Part shown: in pieces, positions 10,582-21,751 of the stretch
Layout of the letters: each line of letters opens with the position of its first letter
Numbering within the stretch: position 1 is the first letter of the stretch
Assembly: GCA_022385805.1 (NCBI GenBank)
Contig: MU277678.1
Coordinates: 231,413-295,412, forward strand
DNA: 64,000 nucleotides
Direction: 5' to 3'
Source of the DNA: Pilatotrama ljubarskyi
Taxonomy: Eukaryota > Basidiomycota > Agaricomycetes > Polyporales > Polyporaceae
The notes under the pieces: generated by a model
What the model was told of the DNA's origin: nothing
Seen by the model: only the letters and a program-made list of their open reading frames with translations
Database searches by the model: none
Translations under genes and position numbers: made by a program

Positions 10582-12300
10582 ACGCGCAGTTTGCGGCGGT
10601 TCTTGTGGTAGGCTGGGCGGGGTCCGGAACGAGAGCCCACGCTGGCCGGCGCCTTGCACCGTTGACTCGCAGGGGCGGCGCCCATGCCGTGCTGTCGAGC
10701 AGTCGGACCAGGCGACGGTGGTGCGCGCTGTGCTTTATGCTAGCGATTGGCATGCCCTTTGGCGGCGGCGGCGGCGACGGGAGGGAGATGTGCGAGTTGT
10801 TGGGCTTGCAGGATCGCGCGGGATATCGGTGTCGTGGTGGGCTAGCCCGGGCCTGCGGTGACACGGGCAGACGCGAGGACGTTCGCTACAACACGTCGTC
10901 CATTCATTCCGGACTCTGGAATCAGGACACCTGCACGCAGGTGCACCTGTCTTTGTATGTACCGTATGTACATCAGCGGCGAGCTATGTATGTAGCGTAC
11001 ACGGCAGCGCCAATAAGCCTCCTGCACGGAGGGCTTTTAGGAGATTCGGACAAGGGAAGCTTCGGGATGCGTGGGGGAGTGTGAAGGGAGGGCGGGGGGA
11101 AGGGTGGTCGTGAGGGGTTCGTCATTATCGAGATTCCATTCTTCATCGTCAAGGGGTGGGGCGCGCGAGACGCGTCGGGTCGGCGAGCAAGCCCGTCGTA
11201 CGCGCATACGCTCGCACGCTGTGCGGGGGGAGGCGGGGATACAACGGAAAGCAAAAACAAGCGCTAAGTGCAACAACGCAGGAAGACAGCGAGACCGGGG
11301 GGCTCGGGGACGGGTCTGAGAGAGGCATGCATGTCTAGTCGTTACAAAGGTGAGGTGGGAGGGGGGAAGGGACAGCAAGACGCAACCGAATCATGTACAC
11401 AGGACACGGACGGAACGGACTGGAACGCAAAAGACTCAGAGCCCGGCGACTGTGAGTACTCACTGTCAGGTACGGGCCGAGTCGACGCGGCGGTCTCAGA
11501 ACGAATGGAGAGGGCACGCGTATTCGAGGGGTGGGACGGCCACGACAGCATGGGGTGAGCGGGCAGGAGTAGGACCTGGGGGCGCGCTCGTCACGTCGGG
11601 GGAGGTCGTCCTGGGGAGCCGGAGAGCAAGAACGAGGACCTCGTAGGGCCATTCGGGGACGCGGACGTAGACGTGAACGTGGTAGGCTCGTGAGACGCGT
11701 GCGTGGACGTGGAGCGTGGATGCGGGCGTGAGTGCGAGCGTGGAATGGAACATTGCATTGCGTGGAATGTGAACGTGAACGTGAAGCGTGCTGTGGTGTC
11801 GGGGAGAAGATGAATCGATGGAGGCTCGTTGTAAACGTGGTGAAACAAGATGCAAGAGTACACTGTCCGGACGATGAGATGGGGAGGAGAGACAACAGAA
11901 AATGAGTTGCATGCGTGGCTGCCGCCTGTGCGGGGGCCTTGTGAGAGAGAGATGAGAGACGTAGAGAGGATGGGGGGCGGGCCAAGATCTGGGCAGGACC
12001 CGGGCAGGGGCCGACTATGAGGACGATGAGGGAAGGGCGATGCCAACCTAATGGCACGACTTCGTACCCTGCGATAAGATGGAGGAGTCGGACCCAACGA
12101 GCTCAGGAAGTGAATAACAAGGTGTCTGAGATGCCCCGTGGATAGTCAATGGCCCATGACGAGATGGAGATGGTAGAAATGATGGGCGGGGGAAAACAAG
12201 AGGATGTGCGTGCGGCGTGTGCCTTTTCTTCACCCGTGATCTTACAGCTCACTCTCCAGCGTCCCACTCCTGGAGAGCGTTGCGACGTACGATGCGCGCC
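10582..12300. other. Long gene-free interval, G/A-rich on the plus strand
   Basis: About 1.7 kb between two convergent genes. The plus strand is purine-rich with many short degenerate GAACGTG/GACGTGG repeats near 11655-11795 and runs of G. Long open frames occur on the minus strand (for example 11335-12057) but are low-complexity Ser/Pro/Arg/His with no signature, as expected from biased composition. Parts are probably 3' UTRs. Confidence 0.5.
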
Positions 12301-13203
12301 TCAGTAGAACAAGTCCTCCATCTCGTTATCGTCCATGGTGGAAGAGAAGAAAGGCGGAGGCGAGGGGACGACGTCGCCGAACCGGTCGTCGCCAAACCGC
12401 GAGGAGGACATCTGGAACTCAACCGCCGAGTAGCTCACAGAGCGCATGGCGAGGGCCGGACCGCGCGCGTTCGTTGGGCGGCGGGGTGCGAGGCTCGTAG
12501 CGAATGCAGGCGGATAAGCAGGCACGGCGGGCCGCAGAACGTCGAGGAACGTCGGGAGGGCGAAGAGGGCGTCCTCTGGGCTGCTCTCGACCGAGGATTG
12601 AGAGGAGACTGATGCGTGCCTGCGCAGGGGCGTCCGCGGCGCGAGGGAGAGCGACGCGAACTGGGGCAGGGGAGACATAGGCTGTGAGAAGGTGCCTGGC
12701 TGTCAGTCTTCGCGCGAGTGGCGTGCGAGGGGAGGTCATGAACAGACCTCGGGAGAGCTCAGCCCGAACGAGCTGTCGTCCGTGGATACGTCCCACAGGG
12801 GGCTTGAAGCGAGTTCGCCATCAAAGCTGCCGGCAGCCGGACCCGCGCTGGGAGCGACCGCCACAGGGGGCGGGAGCGCGGCGGGGGACTCGAAGTCCTC
12901 AGAGGGGACGACGTTCGGCGCACCGTGAGGGGGCTGCACATTCTCTGGCGCCGCACCCTGCTCATCCGAGTCCTCCTCCCCACCCGATGGTTCAGCCACG
13001 AAGTCGCGCTGGCGGTCGTGGACGAGCCACCAGTCTATGTCTGCGAGGACGCGGCGGTTGGCGGTGTCCGAGCCTGACGATCTGCGTGGCTGGGGGTTGC
13101 CTGTGCGCGTCGGGTGGCCGTTGGCGTTCGCGGAGGAGGACGGGTAGGCGTAGGGAGAAGACCTGACCGAAGGGGACGAGAGGGTGCGGCGAAGAGAAGG
13201 CAT
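12301..13203 (-). CDS. Ser/Pro-rich protein of unknown function
   Basis: Two exons: MPSLRRTLSSPSVRSSPYAY starts at 13203, and the intron at about 12685-12737 (GTCTGT...TCACAG) joins LSSPE to PMSPLPQFASLSLAPRTPL. The protein is about 285 residues, mostly disordered and rich in Ser, Pro and Ala. Short conserved-looking blocks are RRVLADIDWWLVHDRQRD in the middle, FASLSLAPRTPLRRHASV and the acidic end MDDNEMEDLFY-stop. The start motif SLRRTLSSPSVRSSPYAYP, with a WW-containing segment, gives it the look of a basidiomycete-specific protein. I recognise no domain. A TATA-like sequence lies about 160 bp upstream on the coding strand. Confidence 0.65.
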
Positions 13204-13937
13204 GGCTCAGCCTATGATGGGGACGAGGGTAGGCTGGGGACGAGGAGAGCGTCGGCAACGACGAGGAGGACAGCGACACCGGGGATGTCGAGGGTATAGG
13301 TCGACTTCGACGGCTGCCTGACGCAGACGGGGGAGGAGAGGGAGAGGCGGGGTATATAAGAAATTTATACGTGGGCAATCGGATGTGAAGGAAGGGTGAA
13401 GGGGAGCCGTGCCCGCCAGAGCCTGAGCACTTCGGCAGGCGCCCGCAGCCATCATTCATTCAGCGCACGCGAATGCGTGTTCTCAACATACACACAGACC
13501 CCGCATTCCACACATATCTCGCACATCCTCCGAGCTCATCTGTCGTTCCTCGCAGAACGCGCGTTATGGAGAGCGTCGAGCGTGCTCAGAGGCACTCAAG
13601 CGCCCCGACAACAGCTGCCATTAGCGCTGCGCATGCCGCCGCCCACGTCATGGCGTTGATAACCCGGACAGCGACCGGGTGATCCCCCTCAGAGTCCTCG
13701 TGTCCATAGCCTCGGACAGAATATCCCTACACACATCCATCTGCACCCCGCCCCACCTCCTGCAGTTGCTAGTCTACCTTCAGCGCGAGCACTGCACCGA
13801 ACGTCGCAGTGCAACGTCAACAGTGGACATTCATACCCCGCGCACCGACATCGCGCGTCGCAGGCAACGGGCGGTCTTGTCCGCCCTTCTTCTCTTCCTC
13901 CCATCCTCCGCGTCCCTCTTGTTTCCTTCACAGCACA
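13204..13937. other. Intergenic promoter region
   Basis: Spacer upstream of the minus-strand Ser/Pro-rich gene and of the doubtful plus-strand gene at 13938. Apart from the TATA-like element I see no structured feature. Confidence 0.4.
13364..13369 (-). promoter_or_regulatory. TATA-like box upstream of the Ser/Pro-rich gene
   Basis: The minus strand reads GTATAAATTTCTTATATACC here, two overlapping TATA-like elements about 160 bp before the ATG at 13203, in an otherwise GC-rich region. Confidence 0.4.
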
Positions 13938-15161
13938 ATGTATCCTAATCCGCGGCCCTTCTTTTCCCCATCAGCCTCCCGCACGCAGCAGCGCCTTCAG
14001 CTTCTCGCCTATCGCGCGGTCAACTATCCGGTGCGTTGCCAGTGGCTGCCCACGCTGTGTAGTCTAGTGTGCTATATACCCGTGCTCGCCAGCCGCAAAT
14101 CCAGGAACACTGCTCGTCTGTTCTGTCGCGTATCGCCGACATTTGGGAGACCTTACGCGCGTGGAATCCCCTCTGATCCTTTTGCCTCAGACGTCACTTC
14201 GCGACCATGTGCTTCTGCCCACTCTCAGGCGCCCCCCTGGCAGCCACAGTCTCAGACGCGTTTCCCCGCCCCTCCGACGCGTCTCGCTCTACGTTCGACG
14301 CGTCGTTCTGCCTCTCTTGCCTCGTAAACGCATCGCTAGTACCGCATTGCGAGAAAACGCGTCCAAGGACACTCCACGACGCGTCTCACTGGCAGTGCCC
14401 GAACGCCGTCTCCAGGGCGTGAGACCACGGACCGGTCGGGACATTCAGCCCCTCGTTTGCGCGAAAATCGACTTCCATTATGATCGCGCGTCCACACTAT
14501 TCGCGTCGGCACATCTCGGGGCAAGTCCTCCCCGTCCCCGTCAGGTCCAAACACTCCGCGCCCTCGCGACTCACTTCGTATTGCGTACACCCCCTGGCCA
14601 ATGGAGATCACACCGCGTGCGGATGACGATTTGCCCGCTTCGCCGCTTCCAAGACCAGTCCTGCGCGGATTCACTGGGCACGGTATGTATTGGGGAAGGC
14701 GCACGTCTTCGGCCGGGAGTTCTGCAGGACGACCGTCGGTGTCTGTCATACCTGACTGAACCTACATAGGGGTACTATTGGCGCCTTCTGCAGCGATGCA
14801 GGCACTGTATACCCCGGAGACCAGTGTGCCTACCATCAGGGCAAAGAATGATGATACTGTAACATCGGCCAAGGTGCGCAGTCGTCGTGCACGATACGCT
14901 AGGGGTGAGGTGCTAATTTCCCATGCTGCGGCTTCCGCTCCACGAACTGTCGCAGGAGACATGCTTGTCGCTGATGCCTTCCTTTCGTCTCCGAGAACGC
15001 TTTGGGCGCGCTACGGCAAAAATGCACCTCAGGAGTCAGCAAGAAGCCGGGCGAGCCCCTACGTACAGTGTACAGTATGGGCCATATTCTTGCCCTCCAT
15101 TCCGTTGGAAATCGGGAAAGACATATGGCGGCCATCAGGTTATACTATGGATCGCCGATAG
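13938..15161 (+). pseudogene. Unresolved gene or gene remnant, unknown product
   Basis: An ATG in good context at 13938 opens MYPNPRPFFSPSASRTQQRL...YRAVNYP, followed by a GTGCGT donor and an acceptor near 14103 (EHCSSVLS). A second candidate intron (GTATCG...CCTCAG) leads into one reading frame that looks coding for 600 bp: PPWQPQSQTRFPAPPTRL, then TPSPGRETTDRSGHSAPRL, then GTSRGKSSPSPSGPNTPRPR and YTPWPMEITPRADDDLPASP. A GTATGT...CATAG intron at about 14682-14770 joins to GVLLAPSAAMQALYTPETSV and a last exon ending at 15161. The frame is interrupted by TAA and TAG near 14333-14345 and TGA near 14480, which no normal-sized intron removes. Either an exon is misread or the gene is decayed. No domain recognised. 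Confidence 0.3.
14256..14384. promoter_or_regulatory. Cluster of five ACGCGT (MCB-like) motifs
   Basis: ACGCGT occurs at 14256, 14277, 14298, 14357 and 14379. The first three are spaced exactly 21 bp apart. ACGCGT is the core of the MluI cell-cycle box bound by MBF in yeasts. The cluster lies inside the doubtful gene at 13938-15161, so it could equally reflect a repeated coding pattern. Confidence 0.35.
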
Positions 15162-15921
15162 CGCAACCGGGACTTATAGCTTGAAATGGTCGTGTCTCTC
15201 TGGCATCCTTCCACCCCTCCGAGACGCTGTTGACAGATTGGCAGAGGTATACCACATGCAACGCAATGTGCTGGGCGGAGATACGTGACGGCCGGCAGTC
15301 TAGGTTATAACGACATTGTCGTCCTGATAGCAGAGACTGCCTTAGGAGCACGCTGGCGTGCATTTCCATAAACAACAGTCAGCTAGAACACTGTCATGTG
15401 CCTTGACTTTGTGTCGCGGTGGTGGAGGACGTCGTGGCAGGTAAGACAAGCTCCGATTCTGGTAAGCTTTGTATCGAATGCAGCGGTACCGTAGTGACCT
15501 ATAGACGTAACCTCACTTCTCGATCTACATGTAAAACAACCTCTGAGACTTACCACTGTGCAGATGCATGAGAGAACCCACCGGGTGCCAGATCATGATC
15601 CCCACTCGTGCGAGCTCCATTATGTACATCGCGGCCTGACCCCGACGTTCCTACTCACATGCCATAACGGGACGCGCGCGCCGTAGACGCCCATGATGCG
15701 AAGCGCGCCCGTCCCCATCGGAGCACCATTACGGCAGATCCGGCAGTCGGGCGCGCGCGCGCTCGCGATGCCATTCGGACCAGTCGCGCGACATGGTCCA
15801 CCTTCGCCTTATCTCGCCAAGCTCAGCTTCGCCCTCCCTCCTCTCTGCCAGCACATACCGCATACCCCGACGCTATACGATATACCTCTAGAACCACACC
15901 ACCGACGTAACAGCAGAAGAG
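15162..15921. other. Gene-free interval before guanine deaminase
   Basis: No coding or structural feature is supported. The last 100 bp upstream of the ATG at 15922 are pyrimidine-rich (CCCTCCCTCCTCTCTGCC), a common pattern in front of highly used fungal starts. Confidence 0.4.
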
Positions 15922-17870
15922 ATGACGACGATATTCTACGGCGCGCTGGTCACCCCGACGTCGCTCACGGCGTATCGCGCGCTACCGCACGCGCTGCTCG
16001 CGGTGTCGCGCGAGACGGGCAATATCGAGTGGGTCGAGGACGACGTGCCCGCGGCGGCCCTGCAGGACATCCTTGCGCGCCACGGTGTGTTGGCTGAGGA
16101 TGTGGACATCATAGAGCTGAAGTTCGGCGAGTTCATAATGCCCGGGTTCATCGACACTCATATCGTACGTCCCTCCGCGTCCTCACTCACCGCTACGCTA
16201 GCGCGGTTTCACTCACCCTTCAAGGGGCGTTGTGCATTGTGTAGCACGCACCGCAGGTGCCGAATATCGGGAGGTACGCGAGCGTGCATGCACGCACGGG
16301 GTTCATGCACATGCTGTGGCGGGCACTTACCACCTCCATTCTACGCGTAGCGGGCAGCAGTACGAGCTCCTGGACTGGCTCGCGCACGTCACGTTCCCCA
16401 TGGAGTCCCGGTTCTCGGACCCGGACTTTGCGAGGCAGGTGTACACGTCGGTGATCAAGCGTACCATTGACTACGGGGTCGGTATCTCTGGCGAGGATGC
16501 GAACAAATGGTGCATGCTGAGTTATCTCCGAGCAGTCGACGACGTGCTGCTACTATGGAACGCTGCACGTGGAAGGGACAAAGGTCCTCGCGGATGTGAT
16601 TCACGAGTACGGTACGTGCATCCCGCCCCGTCAATACGCGAAGAAGACATCCGACTGACCTTCCGCTGGCGGTCTCAGGACAGCGAGCATTCGTCGGGGT
16701 GGGTAAGTTCCCAGCTCCCCGCGTCGCACGCGAGCTCACCCGAGACATTCCACCGCGCGACACATCGTAGAAATGCAACATGGACCGGAACTCGCCCGAC
16801 TACTACGTTGAGCCCTCCGCGGACGCGTCCATCGAAGCCACGCGCGCGCTCATCGCGCACATTCGCGCGCTCCCGCCACCACGGGGCTCTGGCGAGCCGC
16901 TCGTGCGCCCGATTCTGACACCGCGCTTTGCGATCTCGTGCTCGCATGACTTGCTCAGCTCGCTAGGGAAGCTCGCTACGTCTGACCCTGACCTGCACAT
17001 CCAAACGCATATTTCGGAGAACGCAAGCGAGATCGCGTTCACGAAGGAGCTGTTCCCGCCAGAGACGCTACCTGCCCCTCCAGTACCTCTACCGCAGGTG
17101 AATGGCGTAACCAAGAGTAGCAGTGGCAAGGGGAAGGAGGCGGGCAAGGGGGGCAAGGTGACGTACGCTGGGGTGTACGATGCGTTTGGGCTGCTGAGGC
17201 AGAATACCGTCCTCGCGCATGCGGTCCATCTCGAGGAAGAGGAAGTGGAGATCGTCAAGGCTCGGAGGGCGGGCATCAGCCACTGTCCGACCAGCAATTT
17301 CAACCTACGCAGCGGATGTGCGCGTATCGGGATGCTGCTCGACCGCGGTATCAAGGTGACTCCGCTTACCTCTTGACCCCTCTGTTCGCTAACGCAGCCG
17401 CGTGCAACCACCAGGTCAGCCTCGGGACAGACGTCTCAGGAGGGTTCTCGCCCTCGATCCTCACCGCGGTCCAGCACGCCAGCATGTGCTCCAAAGTGAT
17501 CGCCATGCAATCCTCGAGCCCGCCTCCGCCGAACACGCGCTTCACCGACCGGCAGCTGCCCGTCGCGACGCTGCTCTATCTCGCGACGATGGGCGGTGCG
17601 GAGGTGTGCGACTTGCAGGGGCGCATCGGCTCGCTCGCGCCGGGCAAGGCGTTCGACGCGCTCGTGGTGAGCGTGCGCAGCGAGGCGGGCAACCCGGCGA
17701 CGTGGGGCGTGGACATGGATCTGGAGCTGGGCGTGCGCGACGGGAGACTGAGCGAGGAGGCGGAGCTCGAGTGTTTCTTGGAGAGATTCTTGTTTTGCGG
17801 GGATGATCGGAACGTTAGGCGGGTATACGTGCAGGGAAGGTTCATCGGTGGGAAAGAGTTCGCGGCGTAA
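15922..17870 (+). CDS. gud1: Guanine deaminase
   Basis: Starts MTTIFYGALVTPTSLTAY. Amidohydrolase metal-site motif 1 is completed by splicing: PGFIDTHI joins to HAPQVPNIG, giving H-x-H. A further intron leads to GQQYELLDWLAHVTFPMESR. Downstream are YYGTLHVEGTKVLAD, GQRAFVGKCNMDRNSPDYY, PRFAISCSHDLLSSLGKLA, HIQTHISEN (metal His), VLAHAVHLEEEEV, GISHCPTSNFNLRSG and VSLGTDVSGGFSPSI (metal Asp). The C-terminus ends GGKEFAA-stop, with the strand-returning GRIGSLAPGKAFDALVV of this family. It converts guanine to xanthine plus ammonia in purine salvage and nitrogen scavenging. A Ser/Gly/Lys-rich insert (residues near SSGKGKEAGKGGK) is lineage-specific. Confidence 0.93.
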
Positions 17871-17892
17871 TAGGTACAGTCTCAACTGGATA

Positions 17893-17916
17893 GGATGGAT
17901 GGATGGATGGATGGAT
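17893..17916. repeat. (GGAT)6 microsatellite
   Basis: Six perfect GGAT units just after the guanine deaminase stop codon, probably within its 3' UTR. Confidence 0.9.
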
Positions 17917-18005
17917 ATGTACGGTGTAGATCCAGTGTACAAGGTCATGTACGGTTACATATCCGTCTCGATATACACACAACATCTCGGGTAAATGTAC
18001 AGGTC

Positions 18006-19516
18006 TCATGCAATGTCGTCGCGGTCCTTGAACTCTCCAAATTCCCACTTGTAACAATCCTGGTAGGACGGTCAGCTTCGTATCAGGGATGGCTAGCCCG
18101 CAGAGTCAACTTACTATACAGTCCTCCTCGACCCTCGCGATCGGGACGTCCCTCTGCCTGCCCTCGGCGTCCACCTCCCAGCCGTCCTCCACCTCAGCCT
18201 CGATCACATGCGTGATGACCTCCTTGATGACATGCTTCCGTATGTCGACTCGCCACCCGAGCTTCCCCACCGTGTCGTATACGACCGACTTGCCCAGATG
18301 GCACCGGCTCTCCAGTGCATAGCCCGCCTGGGCACAGGGAGAACTAACGCCCGTGCACGCGCCCTGCGGGATCGGGTCGGCGGTGTGGTAGATGTGCGTC
18401 ACTGGGGCGCGGCCGTAGGGGGTGGAAGAGTCGTTGGACGAAGGGGGAGCGGGAGGCATAGGGATGTGGAGGCGCTGTGCAGCGAGGCGTTCGCCTGGGG
18501 ACTCGAAGGCTACGGCTGGAAGGCCGAACGTGGTCCCGAGGAGTGAAGCGAGGCCTCCGCCTAGGGAATGGCCGACGAGCCATATATCGGCGTGTGGATA
18601 CAGCGCGGTCAAATTGTTGATGAGATTCTATACGGCGACAGAGCGTGAGCAAACAGATGTAACGGCGTCCGCTGCAAGTTCTACCCACCACACCGACGTT
18701 GTAGAATAGACTGTCTTGCACAAGTGCATCCGTCAAGCAGGTGCTATCGCAGCGCCAGTGGTTCGCGTAGCAATCGCACACGGTGTTGAATATCCAGGTG
18801 ATGTCTACGCGCGCACAGCAGCACGAGAAGAGCAGGTTGTCGTTGAACTTGTCCTTCTTGGACGTCGGTCCTTGCAGCGTTGTTCCCTTGATCGAGAGGA
18901 CGACTGTAGCGTTGTCCGCAGACACGAAGACATGTCCGCGGAATCCGTCCGCCCTGTCTTCCCAGCCAAATGGGAAGCTCTGGAACCACCAAAACAGCCG
19001 GGGAAGGAGACGGAAGGAATAAGCTCACGAAGCTCGAGGGAACAGTAGAAGCTGGAGGATGCGCACGGTATTCCAAGCCGGGTCTATGTCGTACCAGTTC
19101 TTTCGCCCCGGGAGCGCGTAAGCATTGCCTGTCATCCGAGCAAGCTGGGACAGCGTGTGCTTGTTCTCGACGTCTGGTCCGAGGACCTGCACTTCCTCCC
19201 ATTCGACGGGCTCGTTCTCTTGCGATCGAAGGGATCGCAGCCGCGCTTGCTGGAAGCCTACTGGAGAACGAGGACGGTACACGGTCGTCGGTCTGGCCTG
19301 AAGAGTGAGCACACTCGCCGACGAGAGCGTACTTCCGACGACCGCTATGTCGAATGTGATCTGGCTGAGGTCGTGGAGGTCATCCCGGAGCTGAGGTCTG
19401 TATTCGTGCTGCAACTCGAATGTGATCGGCGTGCGGTTCGGACTCGATCTCTCCGCTGCGGCAGCACTACATATCGTCGATAGCGTTATGAGTGACAAGG
19501 AGACTACGGGGCGCAT
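18006..19516 (-). CDS. atg15: ATG15, autophagic body lipase
   Basis: Class 3 lipase on the minus strand. It begins MRPVVSLSLITLSTICSAAA, an N-terminal hydrophobic signal-anchor. Known ATG15 blocks follow: LARMTGNAYALPGRKNWYDI, GWEDRADGFRGHVFVS, VVLSIKGTTLQGPTSKKDKF, DNLLFSCCCARVDITWI, and the nucleophile elbow ADIWLVGHSLGGGLASLLG with the catalytic serine in GHSLG. The diagnostic tail is YHTADPIPQGACTG, AGYALESRCHLGKSVVYDTV and GWRVDIRKHVIKEVI. The last intron (GTAAGT...CCAG) leads to DCYKWEFGEFKDRDDIA-stop. ATG15 reaches the vacuole through the MVB route and lyses autophagic bodies. Its start faces the membrane-protein gene on the other strand. Confidence 0.93.
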
Positions 19517-19861
19517 TGGGTCGTGTATGAAGACATGAGAGCAGCCCGCGCTCGAGAGCAGAGAGATGTGCAGCAGCGCGGGGACGCGGGACGAGCACAG
19601 GATTACTTATTTGGACTTATTCTGCCTTTCCAGGGGCTTATCCAGCGCTTATTCGCAGAAATAATGACGAACGTGCCCTGGGACTACGGGGAACTCGGTT
19701 GGCGCCCGCCGACTCTCGCTCTCACCGCTCGGTGCTCTCGCGCTCTCGGCGTCGACTCAGACAGCGACAACGGCGGTGATCACCTCAGAATACCACCTCA
19801 ACATACCCCTGCTGACGATATTGACGAATTTACGAACTCACGACCGTTGACGACGCGGAAC
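19517..19861. promoter_or_regulatory. Shared promoter region ATG15 / four-TM protein
   Basis: The region between ATG15 (-) and the plus-strand membrane-protein gene. An open frame runs back on the plus strand to 19523, but that would leave 6 bp between the two start codons. I therefore treat this part as promoter and leader. In-frame ATGs at 19523 and 19664 are alternative starts. Confidence 0.45.
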
Positions 19862-21751
19862 ATGTTCTCAGACTATCAGCTCGAATCGCCTCCACCTGCT
19901 TCGCGCTTCCGACGCCCATGGTCGCCAGATCCATACGACCCGCTGCCGTCGACCTCCAACGTACGGCACTTGGGCCAGGACAGCTCCAATCTAGCAGGGT
20001 GCTACGCTTCCGAAAGGCATCGTGAGCCGTCCGATCCATCCGTAGAAGCCCTCGACCTCGCAGACTACGCGCGAACACTCAACAGGAACGAGCACTACCT
20101 CTCTCAGCAGCCTCCATTCCAACCGTACGATGCTTACCCCCCGTCCCCACACTCCTTGCGCCCTCTGGCACGGACGGACTCACTGAGCCCACCTTCTCTG
20201 GCGTCGGCCTCGGCTTCTAGCACGCAGTCGCTCTCGTTCTCCCCCCGCTCACCACCGATGCGGCGCCCGTTCTCCCTGCCCCCGCCTTCCTTTCCCACAC
20301 GCTCACATCAAGACGACTTATCGTCTGCACATCGCTCGCGGTCCCGGCAGGAACCGCAGATTGCAAGCCCAGACTCGGAGATCGACATCACCCACTTCCC
20401 TTCCTTTGCGCGAGGCTGGTACGGGCAAGAACGCTCGGGGCCGCACCATGCCCTCCCACCGCCTACCGGAGGTGCTGAGGGCCCACAGAAGCGATCCCCC
20501 TTCGACCCTGCGTATACGTTCGAGCACGACCCGTTCTCTGACCCTTATGTGTCCCCGCCGCCAACATACCCGTATGGCTCGTCGTACGGCTCACACTCGC
20601 GTTATTCACGCGACCAGAATATGGTCCCATGGGGAGGCGATCCGCCAGACGGCGACCGCCCCGTCGACCCGGAAACGAAAGAGGAGAGGATGCGAATGTT
20701 GGAACGCGAGTTTGGAGGGAAGGGTGGGATGAAGGACGAGGGAGATGTAGAGAGGACAGTAGGGAGTGTCGATGAACGCGGAAAGCTGATCACTGAGGGC
20801 CCCAAGAAGCGGCTCGCTGTCCGGTGGCTTCAAGCCTTGCTTGCATTGACCGCTGCAGTGTCCTCTATATATGCTGCTCTGGTGCGTGTCATGTTTTTAT
20901 CGCTCCCGTATCCTTATTTTCTGCTTCTCGGACGTCCTCCGAGCTGGCGATGTCATACCCTTGTGCTCACTCAGCCGTTGCAGATCATCAAGCCGCCAAC
21001 TCCGGCCCCGCCTGCGAACAAACTCCCAGCCTACTTGCTCTACGTGCTATCCGTTCTCACGTTCCTCGGGTGCACGTACCTCTTCCTCATCTACCCGTGT
21101 TGCTGTGGCGCCCGGAAGCCCAAGAGCTCGCCTTACACGGAAGGGCCTGGAGGCATGATGGTCCTTCCGGTACAAGGTCTTCCGGGTGGGAAGCAGAAGA
21201 AGGGCAAGAAGGACAAGGGCGGGTCCGGGCAGGGCGTCCAAGTGAACCTGATTGTGGACCCGACCATGTTCGGGCGCGACAGTGAGCGCGGGCGGGACGA
21301 GGATGAGGACATCGACGAGGACGAGTCAGAGGCGCTCCCAGGGTCGTACGTCGGCTCGTCGAGCGCGGGCCGTCGGAGAAGGGCCCCGAGGAGACGCGGG
21401 ATATTCGCGGGGCTCGCGATGGAAGAGCAGTGGCGGAAGGCGCGGAAGGTGCTCAAGTGGGGCACGACCGTGGACGTGCTCGCCATGCTCTTGTGGGGAA
21501 TGGAGTTCGTCGTGATCCTTCTGGGGAAGCGGTGTCCCGTCGGCGGCTTCGAGGGATGGTGAGTGGTCGTGCGCTCGTGTGACCACGCATGTCGAAACTC
21601 ACGCGATGCGTCATTGTGTCCTTCTAGGTGCGATGCGTACAACCTTGCGACCGCCGCAGCGTGCTTGCTATGCCTCACGTTCGGCTTGAGCATATTCTTC
21701 GACGTGAAGGACCTCCACGCGAGTCGGGCGTCGCCGCGCACACGGACATAG
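19862..21751 (+). CDS. Fungal four-TM membrane protein with long disordered N-terminus
   Basis: Taken from MFSDYQLESPPPASRFRRP. The first 300 residues are disordered and Pro/Ser/Tyr-rich. A charged stretch (ETKEERMRMLEREFGGK) precedes TM1 (VRWLQALLALTAAVSSIYAA). An intron at about 20881-20983 follows, then TM2 (AYLLYVLSVLTFLGCTYLFL) with a CCCGA end, a Lys/Gly loop and an acidic segment (GRDEDEDIDEDESEA), then TM3 (DVLAMLLWGMEFVVILLG). After the final intron comes TM4 (LATAAACLLCLTFGLSIFFD). The C-terminus is short and basic. The layout recurs in basidiomycetes; I know of no assigned function. The intron length is a multiple of three, so read-through would also stay open. Confidence 0.75.

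Noticed and set aside
10062..11084. 340-codon continuation of the capping-enzyme frame through 10233-11084
   Set aside because: Reading on ignores a GTGCGT...CACACAG intron; the spliced frame ends properly at 10581 with a sensible tail.
11335..12057. 240-codon minus-strand open frame between convergent genes
   Set aside because: Low-complexity Ser/Pro/Arg/His composition from a biased tract; overlapping frames are equally open; no splice context or domain.
19523..19861. Upstream start for the four-TM protein
   Set aside because: It would leave 6 bp to the ATG15 start codon; kept only as an alternative.
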